Shown here in pieces: positions 6,973 to 14,773 of a stretch of DNA of 18,260 bases. The notes beneath the pieces were generated by a model that had not been told where the DNA came from, did not search any database, and saw only the letters and a program-made list of their open reading frames with translations. This DNA comes from an uncultured Persicitalea sp. (GTDB taxonomy: Bacteria > Bacteroidota > Bacteroidia > Cytophagales > Spirosomataceae): positions 1-18,260 of the forward strand of contig CATMVR010000023.1 of NCBI GenBank assembly GCA_950075905.1, read 5' to 3'. How positions within the stretch are numbered: position 1 is the stretch's first letter; each line of letters opens with the position of its first letter. Position numbers and translations under genes: made by a program.

Positions 6973-7881
6973 TTACCGTACCGAAAACGAGCCTTCTCCT
7001 ATCTTGAAGCCCTCCGAATAGAGCTCTACGGTATACGTGCCCGAAGGAAAGGTAGCCGAGCGGTCGTACATCAAACTTACGTCCTGATTGTTGTTAGTAA
7101 ACTGGATCTCCTTGCTCTTCGTGAAGGTTTCGTCTTTGCCGTTGTACTGAAATACCCCCGAGCCAGCGGCTACATCTGACATAATAGCTCCCTGCGGGTT
7201 TAGAATGCGCATGTAGATGGTTTTCTCGTTTTGCTGCGATAGCGGATTTTTCTCTAGAATAAAATCCACCCGAACCTTATCCACCCGTCGTGCCCGGACA
7301 TTATCTCCTTCACGCACTTTACCCTTGTTCGAGATGGCGTATACCTTTACATTGCGGGCCCGCAGGGCCGAAGCCAGATTGACTTTTTCTTCCAGCTCGC
7401 GGTTTTTGCCTACCACTCCAAGCAAAGAGTCGCTCAGCAGTTGCCGATCGCGGGTAAGGCTCGTTGTAAACACCACGAGTGAGTCCTTTTCACTTATAAG
7501 TTGTTGATTTTCTGCCCTAAGTTGGGCAAGTTCCTCGTCTTTTTTGGTTAAAAAATCTTCGTACTCTTTCACTTTCTTACTCATACTGGCATTACCCCGC
7601 CGCAGGGAAGTCCGGTCGGCTTCCAGTTGGGCCCGTACCTTTTTGAGCTCTTCTACGTCGCCGCCCAATCCCTCCACTTCGGCGATACGGGCGTCGAGTT
7701 GCCTCGAGATCGAGTCAAGTTTTACCTCCGTAGTGGCCAATTCACTTACCTGGGCTTCCAGATCCTGCTCCTGCTGATTGGTTAGAGCGCGTTCCTGATA
7801 GTATAAATAGCCAAAGGTGACCGCCATAACCGTCATGATAAGCAAGGCTATGGATAGCCCGGTAACCGTTTTCTTGTCCAT
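6973..7881 (-). CDS. Membrane-anchored coiled-coil protein with C-terminal beta domain
   Basis: The protein has 302 residues from ATG 7881; an extension to 7962 is rejected because MDKKTVTGLSIALLIMTVMA starts a clear N-terminal membrane segment. Residues about 35-165 are a long coiled coil rich in Glu, Gln, Leu and Arg. The last 120 residues look like a compact beta domain (KVYAISNKGKVREGDNVRAR, VDFILEKNPL, KTIYMRILNPQGAIMSDVA, then a closing SGTYTVELYSEGFKIGEGSF), comparable to proteins annotated only as hypothetical in Bacteroidota. No enzyme motif was seen. The architecture suggests a spacer that holds a beta domain away from the inner membrane. It is monocistronic, with a good terminator downstream. 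Confidence 0.82.
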   Translation of the reverse strand: MDKKTVTGLSIALLIMTVMAVTFGYLYYQERALTNQQEQDLEAQVSELATTEVKLDSISRQLDARIAEVEGLGGDVEELKKVRAQLEADRTSLRRGNASMSKKVKEYEDFLTKKDEELAQLRAENQQLISEKDSLVVFTTSLTRDRQLLSDSLLGVVGKNRELEEKVNLASALRARNVKVYAISNKGKVREGDNVRARRVDKVRVDFILEKNPLSQQNEKTIYMRILNPQGAIMSDVAAGSGVFQYNGKDETFTKSKEIQFTNNNQDVSLMYDRSATFPSGTYTVELYSEGFKIGEGSFSVR

Positions 7882-8035
7882 GGTATATATATGGGTTAGG
7901 TTTAATTTACTTTCTACTAATCGTTTAGTAAAAAAATACCGTGCCAACTTGATATAATTCAATAATTTGGCCGCCGGGCAGTACAGGTAGGGTATAGTCT
8001 TTTTGCCAGGAATTGAAAACCAAATTCTTACTAAA

Positions 8036-9193
8036 ATGAAGAGTATGAAAACAACACAAGGCAGAAGGAAGCGGCGAATGAACCGTTTTTTGCCGGGAAT
8101 AGCGGCACTGATGTTGCTTGCTGGCCCGGCCTACTCTCAGAAATCTACGGTACAAACCGACGCCGGGTCCATCAAGGTAGAAACACTGGCAGAGAATCTG
8201 AAGCACCCCTGGGGTATGGCGTTTTTGCCAGACAAGCGGCTGCTGGTTACAGAGCGCACCGGAAACCTCAGGATACTGGATGAAAACAAAAAGCTTTCGG
8301 AACCCATTACAGGTACTCCCAGGGTATTCAATACGGGTCAGGGGGGACTATTGGATGTAGCCCTGGACCCCGATTTTGCCCAAAACAGCTACGTGTACCT
8401 GTCGTTTTCCGAGCCCGGTGAAGACAGTACTGCCTCCACGGCGCTGGGCCGGGGCAAGCTGGAAGGCAATGCAATCAAAAACTTTGAGGTGATTTTCAGA
8501 CAGGAGCCCAAAGTAAAAGGACCGAACCACTTTGGCGGGCGTATTCTCTTTTCGCCCGAGGGACATTTGGTGTTGACTCTGGCCGAGAGGTTCAAGTTTG
8601 ATCCGGCGCAGGATCTTTCCAACCACCTGGGTACCATTGTGCGGCTCAATCCCGATGGTACTATTCCTAACGATAACCCCTTTGTGGACAAGGATAATGC
8701 GAAGGACGAAATATGGTCGTACGGGCACCGCAACATCGAAAGTGCCGCCTTTGATCCCAGCACCGGTCAGCTGTGGGTGGCCGAAATGGGCCCTTTGGGT
8801 GGCGATGAGCTCAATCAGCCCGTGGCGGGGCGCAACTACGGGTGGCCCGTGGTAAGCTGGGGCAAGCACTACGACGGCCGTGATATCCCTGACCCTGACA
8901 CCCGTCCTGAGTTTGCCGACGCAGTGATCAAATGGACTCCCACCATCTCGCCCTCCGGGATGATTTTCTATACCGGCTCCATGTTTCCGGCCTGGAAAAA
9001 CCACGCCCTCATCGGCGGTCTGACGAGCAGCGGTCTTGTACGGGTAGAGGTCAATGGCGAGCAGGCAAAAGAAGTGGAGCGCATTCCGCTGACCGTTCGT
9101 GCCCGCGACGTAGAGCAGGCTCCCGACGGCTCCATTTATGTGCTTACGGATAATGAAAACGGCAAGCTACTCCGCCTGCACCTTTTGGAGTAG
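8036..9193 (+). CDS. Secreted PQQ-dependent aldose sugar dehydrogenase (YliI/Asd-like)
   Basis: The protein has 385 residues from the first ATG. A TTG at 8003 is rejected; ATGs at 8045 and 8078 are also possible, the last giving a compact signal peptide (MNRFLPGIAALMLLAGPAYS) with GAAGGAA upstream. The mature protein is a six-bladed propeller that oxidises aldoses using PQQ and Ca. Family signatures include LKHPWGMAFLPD, GQGGLLDVALDPDF, PNHFGGRI with the likely catalytic His165, IVRLNPDGTIPNDNPF, WSYGHRN with Arg232, GGDELN, and NYGWPVVSWG. The order and spacing match E. coli YliI closely. No PQQ biosynthesis genes are in view, so PQQ may come from elsewhere in the genome or the environment. 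It is divergent from the coiled-coil gene. Confidence 0.9.
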   Translation: MKSMKTTQGRRKRRMNRFLPGIAALMLLAGPAYSQKSTVQTDAGSIKVETLAENLKHPWGMAFLPDKRLLVTERTGNLRILDENKKLSEPITGTPRVFNTGQGGLLDVALDPDFAQNSYVYLSFSEPGEDSTASTALGRGKLEGNAIKNFEVIFRQEPKVKGPNHFGGRILFSPEGHLVLTLAERFKFDPAQDLSNHLGTIVRLNPDGTIPNDNPFVDKDNAKDEIWSYGHRNIESAAFDPSTGQLWVAEMGPLGGDELNQPVAGRNYGWPVVSWGKHYDGRDIPDPDTRPEFADAVIKWTPTISPSGMIFYTGSMFPAWKNHALIGGLTSSGLVRVEVNGEQAKEVERIPLTVRARDVEQAPDGSIYVLTDNENGKLLRLHLLE

Positions 9194-9218
9194 TAAACGT
9201 CCTGTTAGAAATTTAAAT

Positions 9219-9767
9219 CTACACCCGCGCTTTCCACGCTACCTCCTCTGCGCCCAGTTCCTGGGTCATCAGGCGGGAGAGCATAAAGAGGTAGTCGGAA
9301 AGTCGGTTGAGATAGTGGATAATAATTTCTTCGACGGGTTCGTGGTCGTGGAGCAGAATGACTGCCCGCTCGGCCCGGCGGCACACCGTGCGGGCCACAT
9401 GCCCGTACGAAACCGACGGATGCCCGCCCGGAAGCACAAAGGCCCGCAGGGGCGGCAGGGCGGCGTCCATGGCATCCATTTCTTTTTCGAGCACTTCTAC
9501 ATCGGCCTCGTGCAGGTCGGGCAGGCGCTTGCGGGTTTGGTCGGGTTCGGAAGCCAGGTGCGATCCAATCGTAAACAGCCGGTCCTGAATTTCTTTGAGC
9601 ATAGCGCGGCGGCCCTGGTTCACGGGCTGGTCGCGCAGCATCCCGATCCAGGCGTTGAGTTCATCCACGTTTCCGTAAGAGTCTATACGGATATTGGCTT
9701 TGCTCAGGCGTGTTCCGCCTAGCAGTGAGGTAGTTCCGGAATCACCGGTCTTGGTATATATCTTCAT
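9219..9767 (-). CDS. ATP:cob(I)alamin adenosyltransferase, PduO type
   Basis: This 182-residue protein starts at ATG 9767, giving the canonical N-terminus MKIYTKTGDSGTTSLLGG, which is the ATP-binding loop. A start further upstream at 9803 is not supported. Other signatures are DELNAWIG, FVLPGG, HVARTVCRRAER and the closing YLNRLSDYLFMLSR. The enzyme transfers the adenosyl group of ATP to cob(I)alamin to make coenzyme B12, and its length is normal for the family. It converges on the sugar dehydrogenase with a 25-bp gap and no obvious hairpin. No B12-dependent enzyme or B12 riboswitch is seen in the window. The protein should be cytosolic. Confidence 0.93.
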   Translation of the reverse strand: MKIYTKTGDSGTTSLLGGTRLSKANIRIDSYGNVDELNAWIGMLRDQPVNQGRRAMLKEIQDRLFTIGSHLASEPDQTRKRLPDLHEADVEVLEKEMDAMDAALPPLRAFVLPGGHPSVSYGHVARTVCRRAERAVILLHDHEPVEEIIIHYLNRLSDYLFMLSRLMTQELGAEEVAWKARV

Positions 9768-9842
9768 GCAGTCATCTGTTCGTTTATTAAGTACTTCCAA
9801 CAACCTTTTCTGTTGACATTAGGTTTTAGAAACAGTCCATCC

Positions 9843-9850
9843 TAATTTTG
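9843..9850 (+). promoter_or_regulatory. -7 promoter element for the 9909-11672 operon
   Basis: TAATTTTG is an exact match to TAnnTTTG and lies 58 bases before the ATG at 9909. A TTGACA at 9813-9818 is too far upstream (27 bases) to be the usual -33 partner, so only the -7 is claimed. Confidence 0.5.
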
Positions 9851-9908
9851 CGCCTTCATTTCAAATATCAGTATTTATTCGATTCCTGCGCAAGTAGGTA
9901 GTAATTTC

Positions 9909-10427
9909 ATGAAAGTAACAACATTTGCTATAAAAGTCTGGCGTTGGTTCTCGGTTCTTTTGATTGTGGGAGGCCTGGCCTGGACGTATTCCCTGCTTCC
10001 TGACCTGGTGGCGGTAGGCTTTGCCGCATCGGGCATGGCCGATTTTTATCTGGAAAAAGACACGATTTTTTACATAGCCACGGCGCTGATTATCTTCAAT
10101 AATGTGGTGATCATGGCCATGGCCCGGCAGGTAGCCAAAGTACCTACCTCCCTGCTCCCGATTCCCAACCGCAAGGCCTGGGTAGATTACCGCGACCAGC
10201 TCAATGAGCACCTGATCAACTGGCTATACTGCCTGGTGGCAGCCATCAATACCATCATGGCGCTGAGCCTGTTTGCCCTGGCTACTGTCAATAGCTCCCA
10301 GTACAACGCCAACGTGTTCAGCTTTGCGTGGCTTTTTTACGTAGGTTTTGGGATGCTTATCATCATCTTCGCCGCGCTGCCCATCCGGTTGATGCGCGGC
10401 CCCGTGCCCGATGTGTCGCTGGACTAA
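9909..10427 (+). CDS. Four-helix membrane protein with DUF1648/SdpI-like opening
   Basis: This 172-residue protein has four hydrophobic segments, near residues 10-30, 53-72, 103-125 and 138-158. The stretch after the first helix (SLLPDLVAVGFAASGMADFY and the following LEKDTIFY) resembles the LPdxVAvHFxxxGxpD motif at the start of DUF1648/SdpI-type membrane proteins. The loop before helix 3 has PIPNRKAWVDYRDQLNEHL. No transport or catalytic residues can be named. Only 15 bp separate it from the queA-like gene, and an exact -7 element lies upstream, so the two form a likely operon, though no functional link is evident. Family assignment is tentative. Confidence 0.78.
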   Translation: MKVTTFAIKVWRWFSVLLIVGGLAWTYSLLPDLVAVGFAASGMADFYLEKDTIFYIATALIIFNNVVIMAMARQVAKVPTSLLPIPNRKAWVDYRDQLNEHLINWLYCLVAAINTIMALSLFALATVNSSQYNANVFSFAWLFYVGFGMLIIIFAALPIRLMRGPVPDVSLD

Positions 10428-10442
10428 GCCCTGAGTTTATCT

Positions 10443-11672
10443 ATGCATGATTCCAGAAAAAAGCAGGCCGAAGCCATTCGGCTGAGCGACTATACCTACG
10501 AGCTACCCGACGCATGCATTGCGCGGTATCCGGTAGCGCCCCGCGATACTTCCAGACTACTGGTATTTGAGGGCGGAAACATCCGGCACCAGCGCTTTTT
10601 TGAGCTGGCCGATCAACTTCCCGCCGACAGCCTGCTGGTATTCAACGACACCAAAGTCATTCCGGCCCGGGTATACTTTCAGAAGCCTACTGGTGCTACC
10701 ATTGAGCTGCTGCTGCTGCATCCAGAAGCGCCTACCCGCATCATCAACGATGCCATGCTCGTGACCCGTCAAACCACCTGGTCGGGCATGATTGGCAACA
10801 AAAAGCGCTGGAAACTTGGTGAAACGCTCACTCAGACCCTGGCCATAAAAGGCGAGACGGTCACGCTTTCTGCCGCTTACGCCGACCACGCCCAAAATCA
10901 CGTAGAACTCAGCTGGGATAGCGACGCCACGTTTCTGGACGTAGTACAGGCGTTGGGCGAGATACCGCTGCCACCCTACCTGCACCGCGACACCGAGGCG
11001 CAGGATCAGGAGACCTACCAAACCGTATACGCCCGGCAGGAAGGCGCCGTGGCTGCTCCTACGGCAGGGCTGCACTTTACGGACGAGGTATTTGGCCAAC
11101 TGGCCGCCAAAGGCATTGAGCGTTCCTTCCTGACTCTGCACGTAGGCGCGGGTACCTTTCAGCCCATCAAGGCCGAGACCATCACCGAGCACCACATGCA
11201 CAGCGAGCAGGTAATGTACACGAGGGGATTGATCGTAGGACTGATTCAGAAAGTGGACCATATTATTCCCGTAGGTACTACCTCGTTGCGCTCGCTGGAA
11301 AGCCTGTACTGGTACGGGGTGAAGCTCTACCGACAGGAAAGCAGCGAATTCTGGATTGAAAAACTGTACCCATACCGGTTTGAAGAATCAGAACTACCTA
11401 CGGCGGAAGAGGCCCTGCGGGCGATTCTGGACTTTATGGACCAGCATAGCCTGACGGAAATTACGGGTGAAACCGAGATCTTTATCTTTCCCGGCTACGA
11501 CTTCCGGCTGTGCCGCGGGCTGATTACCAATTTCCATCAGCCGGGCTCGACGCTCATTTTGCTGGTAGCGGCTTTGGTGGGCGATGACTGGAAGAAAATA
11601 TACCAGGAAGCGCTAGCCGGCGACTACCGCTTCCTGAGCTACGGGGATTCGTCGCTGCTGTGGAGGAAATAG
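10443..11672 (+). CDS. queA: QueA-like S-adenosylmethionine:tRNA ribosyltransferase-isomerase, long form
   Basis: QueA transfers and isomerises the ribosyl part of SAM onto 7-aminomethyl-7-deazaguanine in tRNA to give epoxyqueuosine. Hallmarks present are LSDYTYELPDACIARYPVAP (14-33), VFNDTKVIPARV (66-77), IPLPPYLHR (174-182), YQTVYARQEGAVAAPTAGLH (192-211), HVGAGTFQP (233-241), VGTTSLRSLES (277-287) and the closing ITNFHQPGSTLILLVAALVG and YRFLSYGD. At 409 residues it is about 60 longer than typical QueA (about 345-355). Most of the excess is a segment between LES (287) and TGETEIFIFPGY (341). This looks like a Bacteroidota long-form paralogue, so queuosine activity is probable but not certain. 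The protein is cytosolic, in an operon with the membrane gene upstream. Confidence 0.85.
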   Translation: MHDSRKKQAEAIRLSDYTYELPDACIARYPVAPRDTSRLLVFEGGNIRHQRFFELADQLPADSLLVFNDTKVIPARVYFQKPTGATIELLLLHPEAPTRIINDAMLVTRQTTWSGMIGNKKRWKLGETLTQTLAIKGETVTLSAAYADHAQNHVELSWDSDATFLDVVQALGEIPLPPYLHRDTEAQDQETYQTVYARQEGAVAAPTAGLHFTDEVFGQLAAKGIERSFLTLHVGAGTFQPIKAETITEHHMHSEQVMYTRGLIVGLIQKVDHIIPVGTTSLRSLESLYWYGVKLYRQESSEFWIEKLYPYRFEESELPTAEEALRAILDFMDQHSLTEITGETEIFIFPGYDFRLCRGLITNFHQPGSTLILLVAALVGDDWKKIYQEALAGDYRFLSYGDSSLLWRK

Positions 11673-11754
11673 AATGAGTGGGGGGGCGCCAATTTGATCG
11701 CTACCCACACACTCCCCCTTTAACCTTAATTAACCTTATTGCAAGGATACTTAA

Positions 11755-11785
11755 CCCACTTCCAGTGGGGGCAGAGGTACTTTTG
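11755..11785 (+). promoter_or_regulatory. Promoter of the outer-membrane protein gene with adjacent inverted repeat
   Basis: TACTTTTG at 11778-11785 matches TAnnTTTG exactly and lies 43 bases before the ATG at 11828. Immediately upstream, CCCACT (11755-11760) and AGTGGG (11764-11769) form an inverted repeat with a TCC centre across the expected -33 region. It could be an operator, for example of the response regulator encoded downstream; that link is inference. Confidence 0.55.
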
Positions 11786-11827
11786 TGGCATCGGGATTCC
11801 GACTACTCACAAAAAGTACTGTTAGCC

Positions 11828-14644
11828 ATGAAGTTTTTACCTTATTTAGTATCCCTACTTTTTTACTGGTTTGTGGTTCCGGCGATAGCCCAAACCCCGG
11901 CCAAAGTCAGCATCCGGGGCACGGTGGCCGACTCGGCCGGGCGTGCGCTCGAAGGCGCCACCGTCATGCTCCTGAGCGGGCGCGACTCCTCGCTGGTATC
12001 CTTCTCCCGCTCGCAGGGTACGGGCGATTTTGAATTTAAAAACATCAGCAACGAAGCCTACCTGCTGCAGATCACCTACGTGGGTTTGCAAAAGTACCGT
12101 CAGCCTATTGCCAAACAGCCCAATGAAACACTGGACCTGGGTACTTTGACCCTACTGCCCATTCCGAAAGACCTGGACGAACTAGTGATTCGCGGCGAGC
12201 GGGCCCCGGTGGAAATAAAGCAGGATACCATTGAGTACAACGCCGGTTCTTTCAAAGTGCAGCCCAACGCCATGGTGGAAGACCTGCTGAAACGCCTGCC
12301 GGGCGTGGAGGTAGACCGCGACGGTACCGTGCGGGCGCAGGGGCAACAGGTACAGCGCGTGACCGTGGACGGCAAGGAGTTCTTTGGCCGTGATCCCAAA
12401 ATCGCCACCCGCAACCTCCCCGCCGACGCCATAGACAAGGTACAGGTACTGGACCGGAAGTCGGATCAGGCGCAGTTTACGGGCATTGACGACGGGCAGC
12501 GCGAGAAGGCCATTAACCTGACACTGAAAGAAGAGAAGAAAAACATGACTTTCGGCAACCTGACCGGTGGCGCGGGACCGGACAACCGCTACTCGGTGCG
12601 GGGAAACATCAACCGTTTTTCCAAAACCAAACAGCTTTCGTTTTTGGGTATGGGTAACAATGTGAACCAGCAGGGCTTTTCGATGGATGACTACATGAAC
12701 TTCACGGGCGCGTCGCAACGCATGATGTCGGGACAGGGCGGTGTACGCATTCAGATCAATGGCGAGGATGATACGGCCATTCCCCTGAATTTTGGCGGGC
12801 GTACCAACGGCTACCTCACCAACTGGGCCGGGGGTGTGAATTTTAACAATCAGATCACCCCTAAAACGGAGGTGAACGGTAGCTACTTCTACAATCAGCT
12901 TGGGCAGGACATCAGCCGCCTTACCAACCGGCAGTCGTTTCTGCCAACCGGCACCATCGGTAGCAATCAGAATACAAATCAACATACCGGCAACGCGACC
13001 CACCGGGGCAATTTTGTGCTGGATCAAAAGATAGATTCATCCAATTCCTTCCGCTGGACCAACCGCTTCGACTACCGTCGTACCAGCGCCGACGTACTCG
13101 GTGAAAGCCGGGCTTTCGGGGCCAACGGGCAGATTCAGAACGAGGGGATCCGCACCACCACCTCTCAGGGCGACGGCATTCGCCTAAACTCCGACCTGCT
13201 GCTGCGCCACCGCTTTGCCAAAAAGGGCCGCACCATCTCCTCCAACCTTACCTTTGGCCTCGATGAGAGTGACCGCGACGGTACCCTGCGGGCTACCAAC
13301 CGCTTTTACGGGAGCACCAATGGCACTGAGCCCATTCGGATAGATACCCTGCGGCAGGTAAACGAGCAAACCAGCGACCGCCAGAACTTTGGCGCTACGC
13401 TTTCCGTTACCGAACCCCTGGGCAATCGCCGCTACCTCGAACTGAACTATGCCTGGCAGAAAACGCTGAACAGCCTGGACCGGAAGGTATACGACCTGAC
13501 CGGCGAAGGCCAAACCCGCCGCCTGAACGCCCAGCTCAGCAATGCCTACCGCAACGACTTTACGTACCAGCGCGGGGGCTTCAATGTGCGGGCCAGCAAG
13601 GAGAAGTACAATGCCTCCGTGGGGATGAGCGTGCAGCAATCGGTGCTGCGGGGCGAGCTGACCCTGCGGGAGGTAGACATCAACCGTAGTTTTCTGAACG
13701 CCCTGCCCAATGGCCGCTTTCAGTATAATTTTACCAACACCCGCAACCTGAATCTGACTTACGATACCGACGTCCGCGAGCCGTCTATCCAGCAACTCTC
13801 GCCCGTGGTAGACAATACCGATCCGCTCAATATCTATGAAGGAAACCCCAATCTGCGGCCCGAGTACAACCACCGCCTTACGGTTCAGCTCTTCGATTTT
13901 AACCAGCTGCGGTTTAGCAATCTGTTTGCCTTCCTGAACTTCACCTACACCGGCAACCGCATCACCGATAGTCAGCAGATCGACGAGCGGCTGGTACGTA
14001 CCTTCCGCCCGGTCAACGTCCGCAACGACTACTCCTTCAACGGCGATGTATCGAAAGGCTTCCGGATCAGGCCCATCAGTACCCGCGTCAATGTGAGTAC
14101 CAACCTGCTCTACAACCGTTCCATTACGCCCGTGAACGGTATAGACAACCAAACCCGCCGCTTCGTGAGCCGGAGTACCCTGCGCATGGAGTACCGTTAC
14201 AAGGAAGTATTTGACATCTCGGCCAGCGCCCGCCTGACCTATAACCAAACAGCCTATTCGCTGAATACGGGCCTGAACCAGCGCTTTACGAACCAGAACT
14301 ACGACGTTGAGGCCAACTGGCAACTGGGTAAGATTGCCCGCCTGAGCACGACGCTCGACTACGCCATCTATAATTTCCCGGATTCGGATTTCAGCCAGAA
14401 GGTACCCATCTGGAATGCTTCAGTGGCGAAGTCGTTTCTGAAAAACAAGCGGGGGGAAGTGAAGCTCTCAGCCGTAGACCTGCTCAACCGCAATGTTATC
14501 ATCAACCGCGTAGCCCAGGCCAATTTTGTGCAGGATGAGCGCACCCTGTCGCTGCAACGGTACTTTCTCCTGAGCTTTACCTATTCGCTCGGCATCCAAC
14601 GCGGGCCGCAGGGCGGAGGGATGCGGGTGATAAGGCAGTTTTAG
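11828..14644 (+). CDS. Outer-membrane beta-barrel protein, TonB-receptor-like, with CarboxypepD_reg domain
   Basis: The protein has 938 residues from ATG 11828; the reading from 11678 is rejected because the signal peptide MKFLPYLVSLLFYWFVVPAI starts here and the promoter lies between. After the signal come a carboxypeptidase-regulatory-like beta domain (about 25-95, KVSIRGTVADSAGRALEGAT), a plug-type domain (about 125-245, with MVEDLLKRLPGVEVDRDGTV and VTVDGKEFFGRDP), then a long barrel of alternating aromatic strands ending in Phe. This fits the outer-membrane beta-barrel family related to SusC/TonB receptors (OMP_b-brl_3). No TonB box was identified, and the substrate is unknown. The C-terminus ends GGGMRVIRQF, much like the neighbour GLPGLI protein. 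It heads a same-strand run with a GLPGLI gene and a two-component system. Confidence 0.88.
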   Translation: MKFLPYLVSLLFYWFVVPAIAQTPAKVSIRGTVADSAGRALEGATVMLLSGRDSSLVSFSRSQGTGDFEFKNISNEAYLLQITYVGLQKYRQPIAKQPNETLDLGTLTLLPIPKDLDELVIRGERAPVEIKQDTIEYNAGSFKVQPNAMVEDLLKRLPGVEVDRDGTVRAQGQQVQRVTVDGKEFFGRDPKIATRNLPADAIDKVQVLDRKSDQAQFTGIDDGQREKAINLTLKEEKKNMTFGNLTGGAGPDNRYSVRGNINRFSKTKQLSFLGMGNNVNQQGFSMDDYMNFTGASQRMMSGQGGVRIQINGEDDTAIPLNFGGRTNGYLTNWAGGVNFNNQITPKTEVNGSYFYNQLGQDISRLTNRQSFLPTGTIGSNQNTNQHTGNATHRGNFVLDQKIDSSNSFRWTNRFDYRRTSADVLGESRAFGANGQIQNEGIRTTTSQGDGIRLNSDLLLRHRFAKKGRTISSNLTFGLDESDRDGTLRATNRFYGSTNGTEPIRIDTLRQVNEQTSDRQNFGATLSVTEPLGNRRYLELNYAWQKTLNSLDRKVYDLTGEGQTRRLNAQLSNAYRNDFTYQRGGFNVRASKEKYNASVGMSVQQSVLRGELTLREVDINRSFLNALPNGRFQYNFTNTRNLNLTYDTDVREPSIQQLSPVVDNTDPLNIYEGNPNLRPEYNHRLTVQLFDFNQLRFSNLFAFLNFTYTGNRITDSQQIDERLVRTFRPVNVRNDYSFNGDVSKGFRIRPISTRVNVSTNLLYNRSITPVNGIDNQTRRFVSRSTLRMEYRYKEVFDISASARLTYNQTAYSLNTGLNQRFTNQNYDVEANWQLGKIARLSTTLDYAIYNFPDSDFSQKVPIWNASVAKSFLKNKRGEVKLSAVDLLNRNVIINRVAQANFVQDERTLSLQRYFLLSFTYSLGIQRGPQGGGMRVIRQF

Positions 14645-14647
14645 GTC

Positions 14648-14671
14648 AATGATAGAATGATAGAATGAGTG
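14648..14671 (+). repeat. 8-bp tandem repeat AATGATAG/AATGATAG/AATGAGTG
   Basis: Three consecutive octamers follow the stop codon of the outer-membrane protein gene; the third is degenerate. The 12-mer ATAGAATGAGTG at 14660-14671 recurs exactly at 11669-11680, across the stop of the queA-like gene. Confidence 0.6.
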
Positions 14672-14690
14672 AATAGGGCAGACTACTCAT

Positions 14691-14734
14691 AAACTCAAAA
14701 TACTCTGTGCTTAAACTCATTAAACTCTGTGGTT
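14691..14734 (+). repeat. 22-bp imperfect direct tandem repeat in intergenic DNA
   Basis: Units 14691-14712 and 14713-14734 match at 18 of 22 positions. Each has the form AAACTCA, then a short variable A/T part, then ACTCTGTGsTT. They lie between the outer-membrane protein gene and the GLPGLI gene, about 40 bases before the latter's ATG. Confidence 0.65.
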
Positions 14735-14773
14735 AAAAAAAAGAAACGAATCTACTAAACCAGAAATACAACT

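Noticed and set aside
8348..9004. A 218-codon minus-strand frame inside the sugar dehydrogenase gene
   Set aside because: The sense frame has every expected propeller motif; the antisense frame has none.
9813..9850. TTGACA paired with TAATTTTG as a full promoter
   Set aside because: The spacing of about 27 bases is too long for a normal -33/-7 pair; only the -7 element is kept.
13184..14323. A 379-codon open frame antisense to the outer-membrane barrel gene, with others at 12182-13027 and 10557-11261
   Set aside because: They lie entirely within strong sense genes with recognisable domains, show no family motifs, and are expected from the GC-rich third codon positions.
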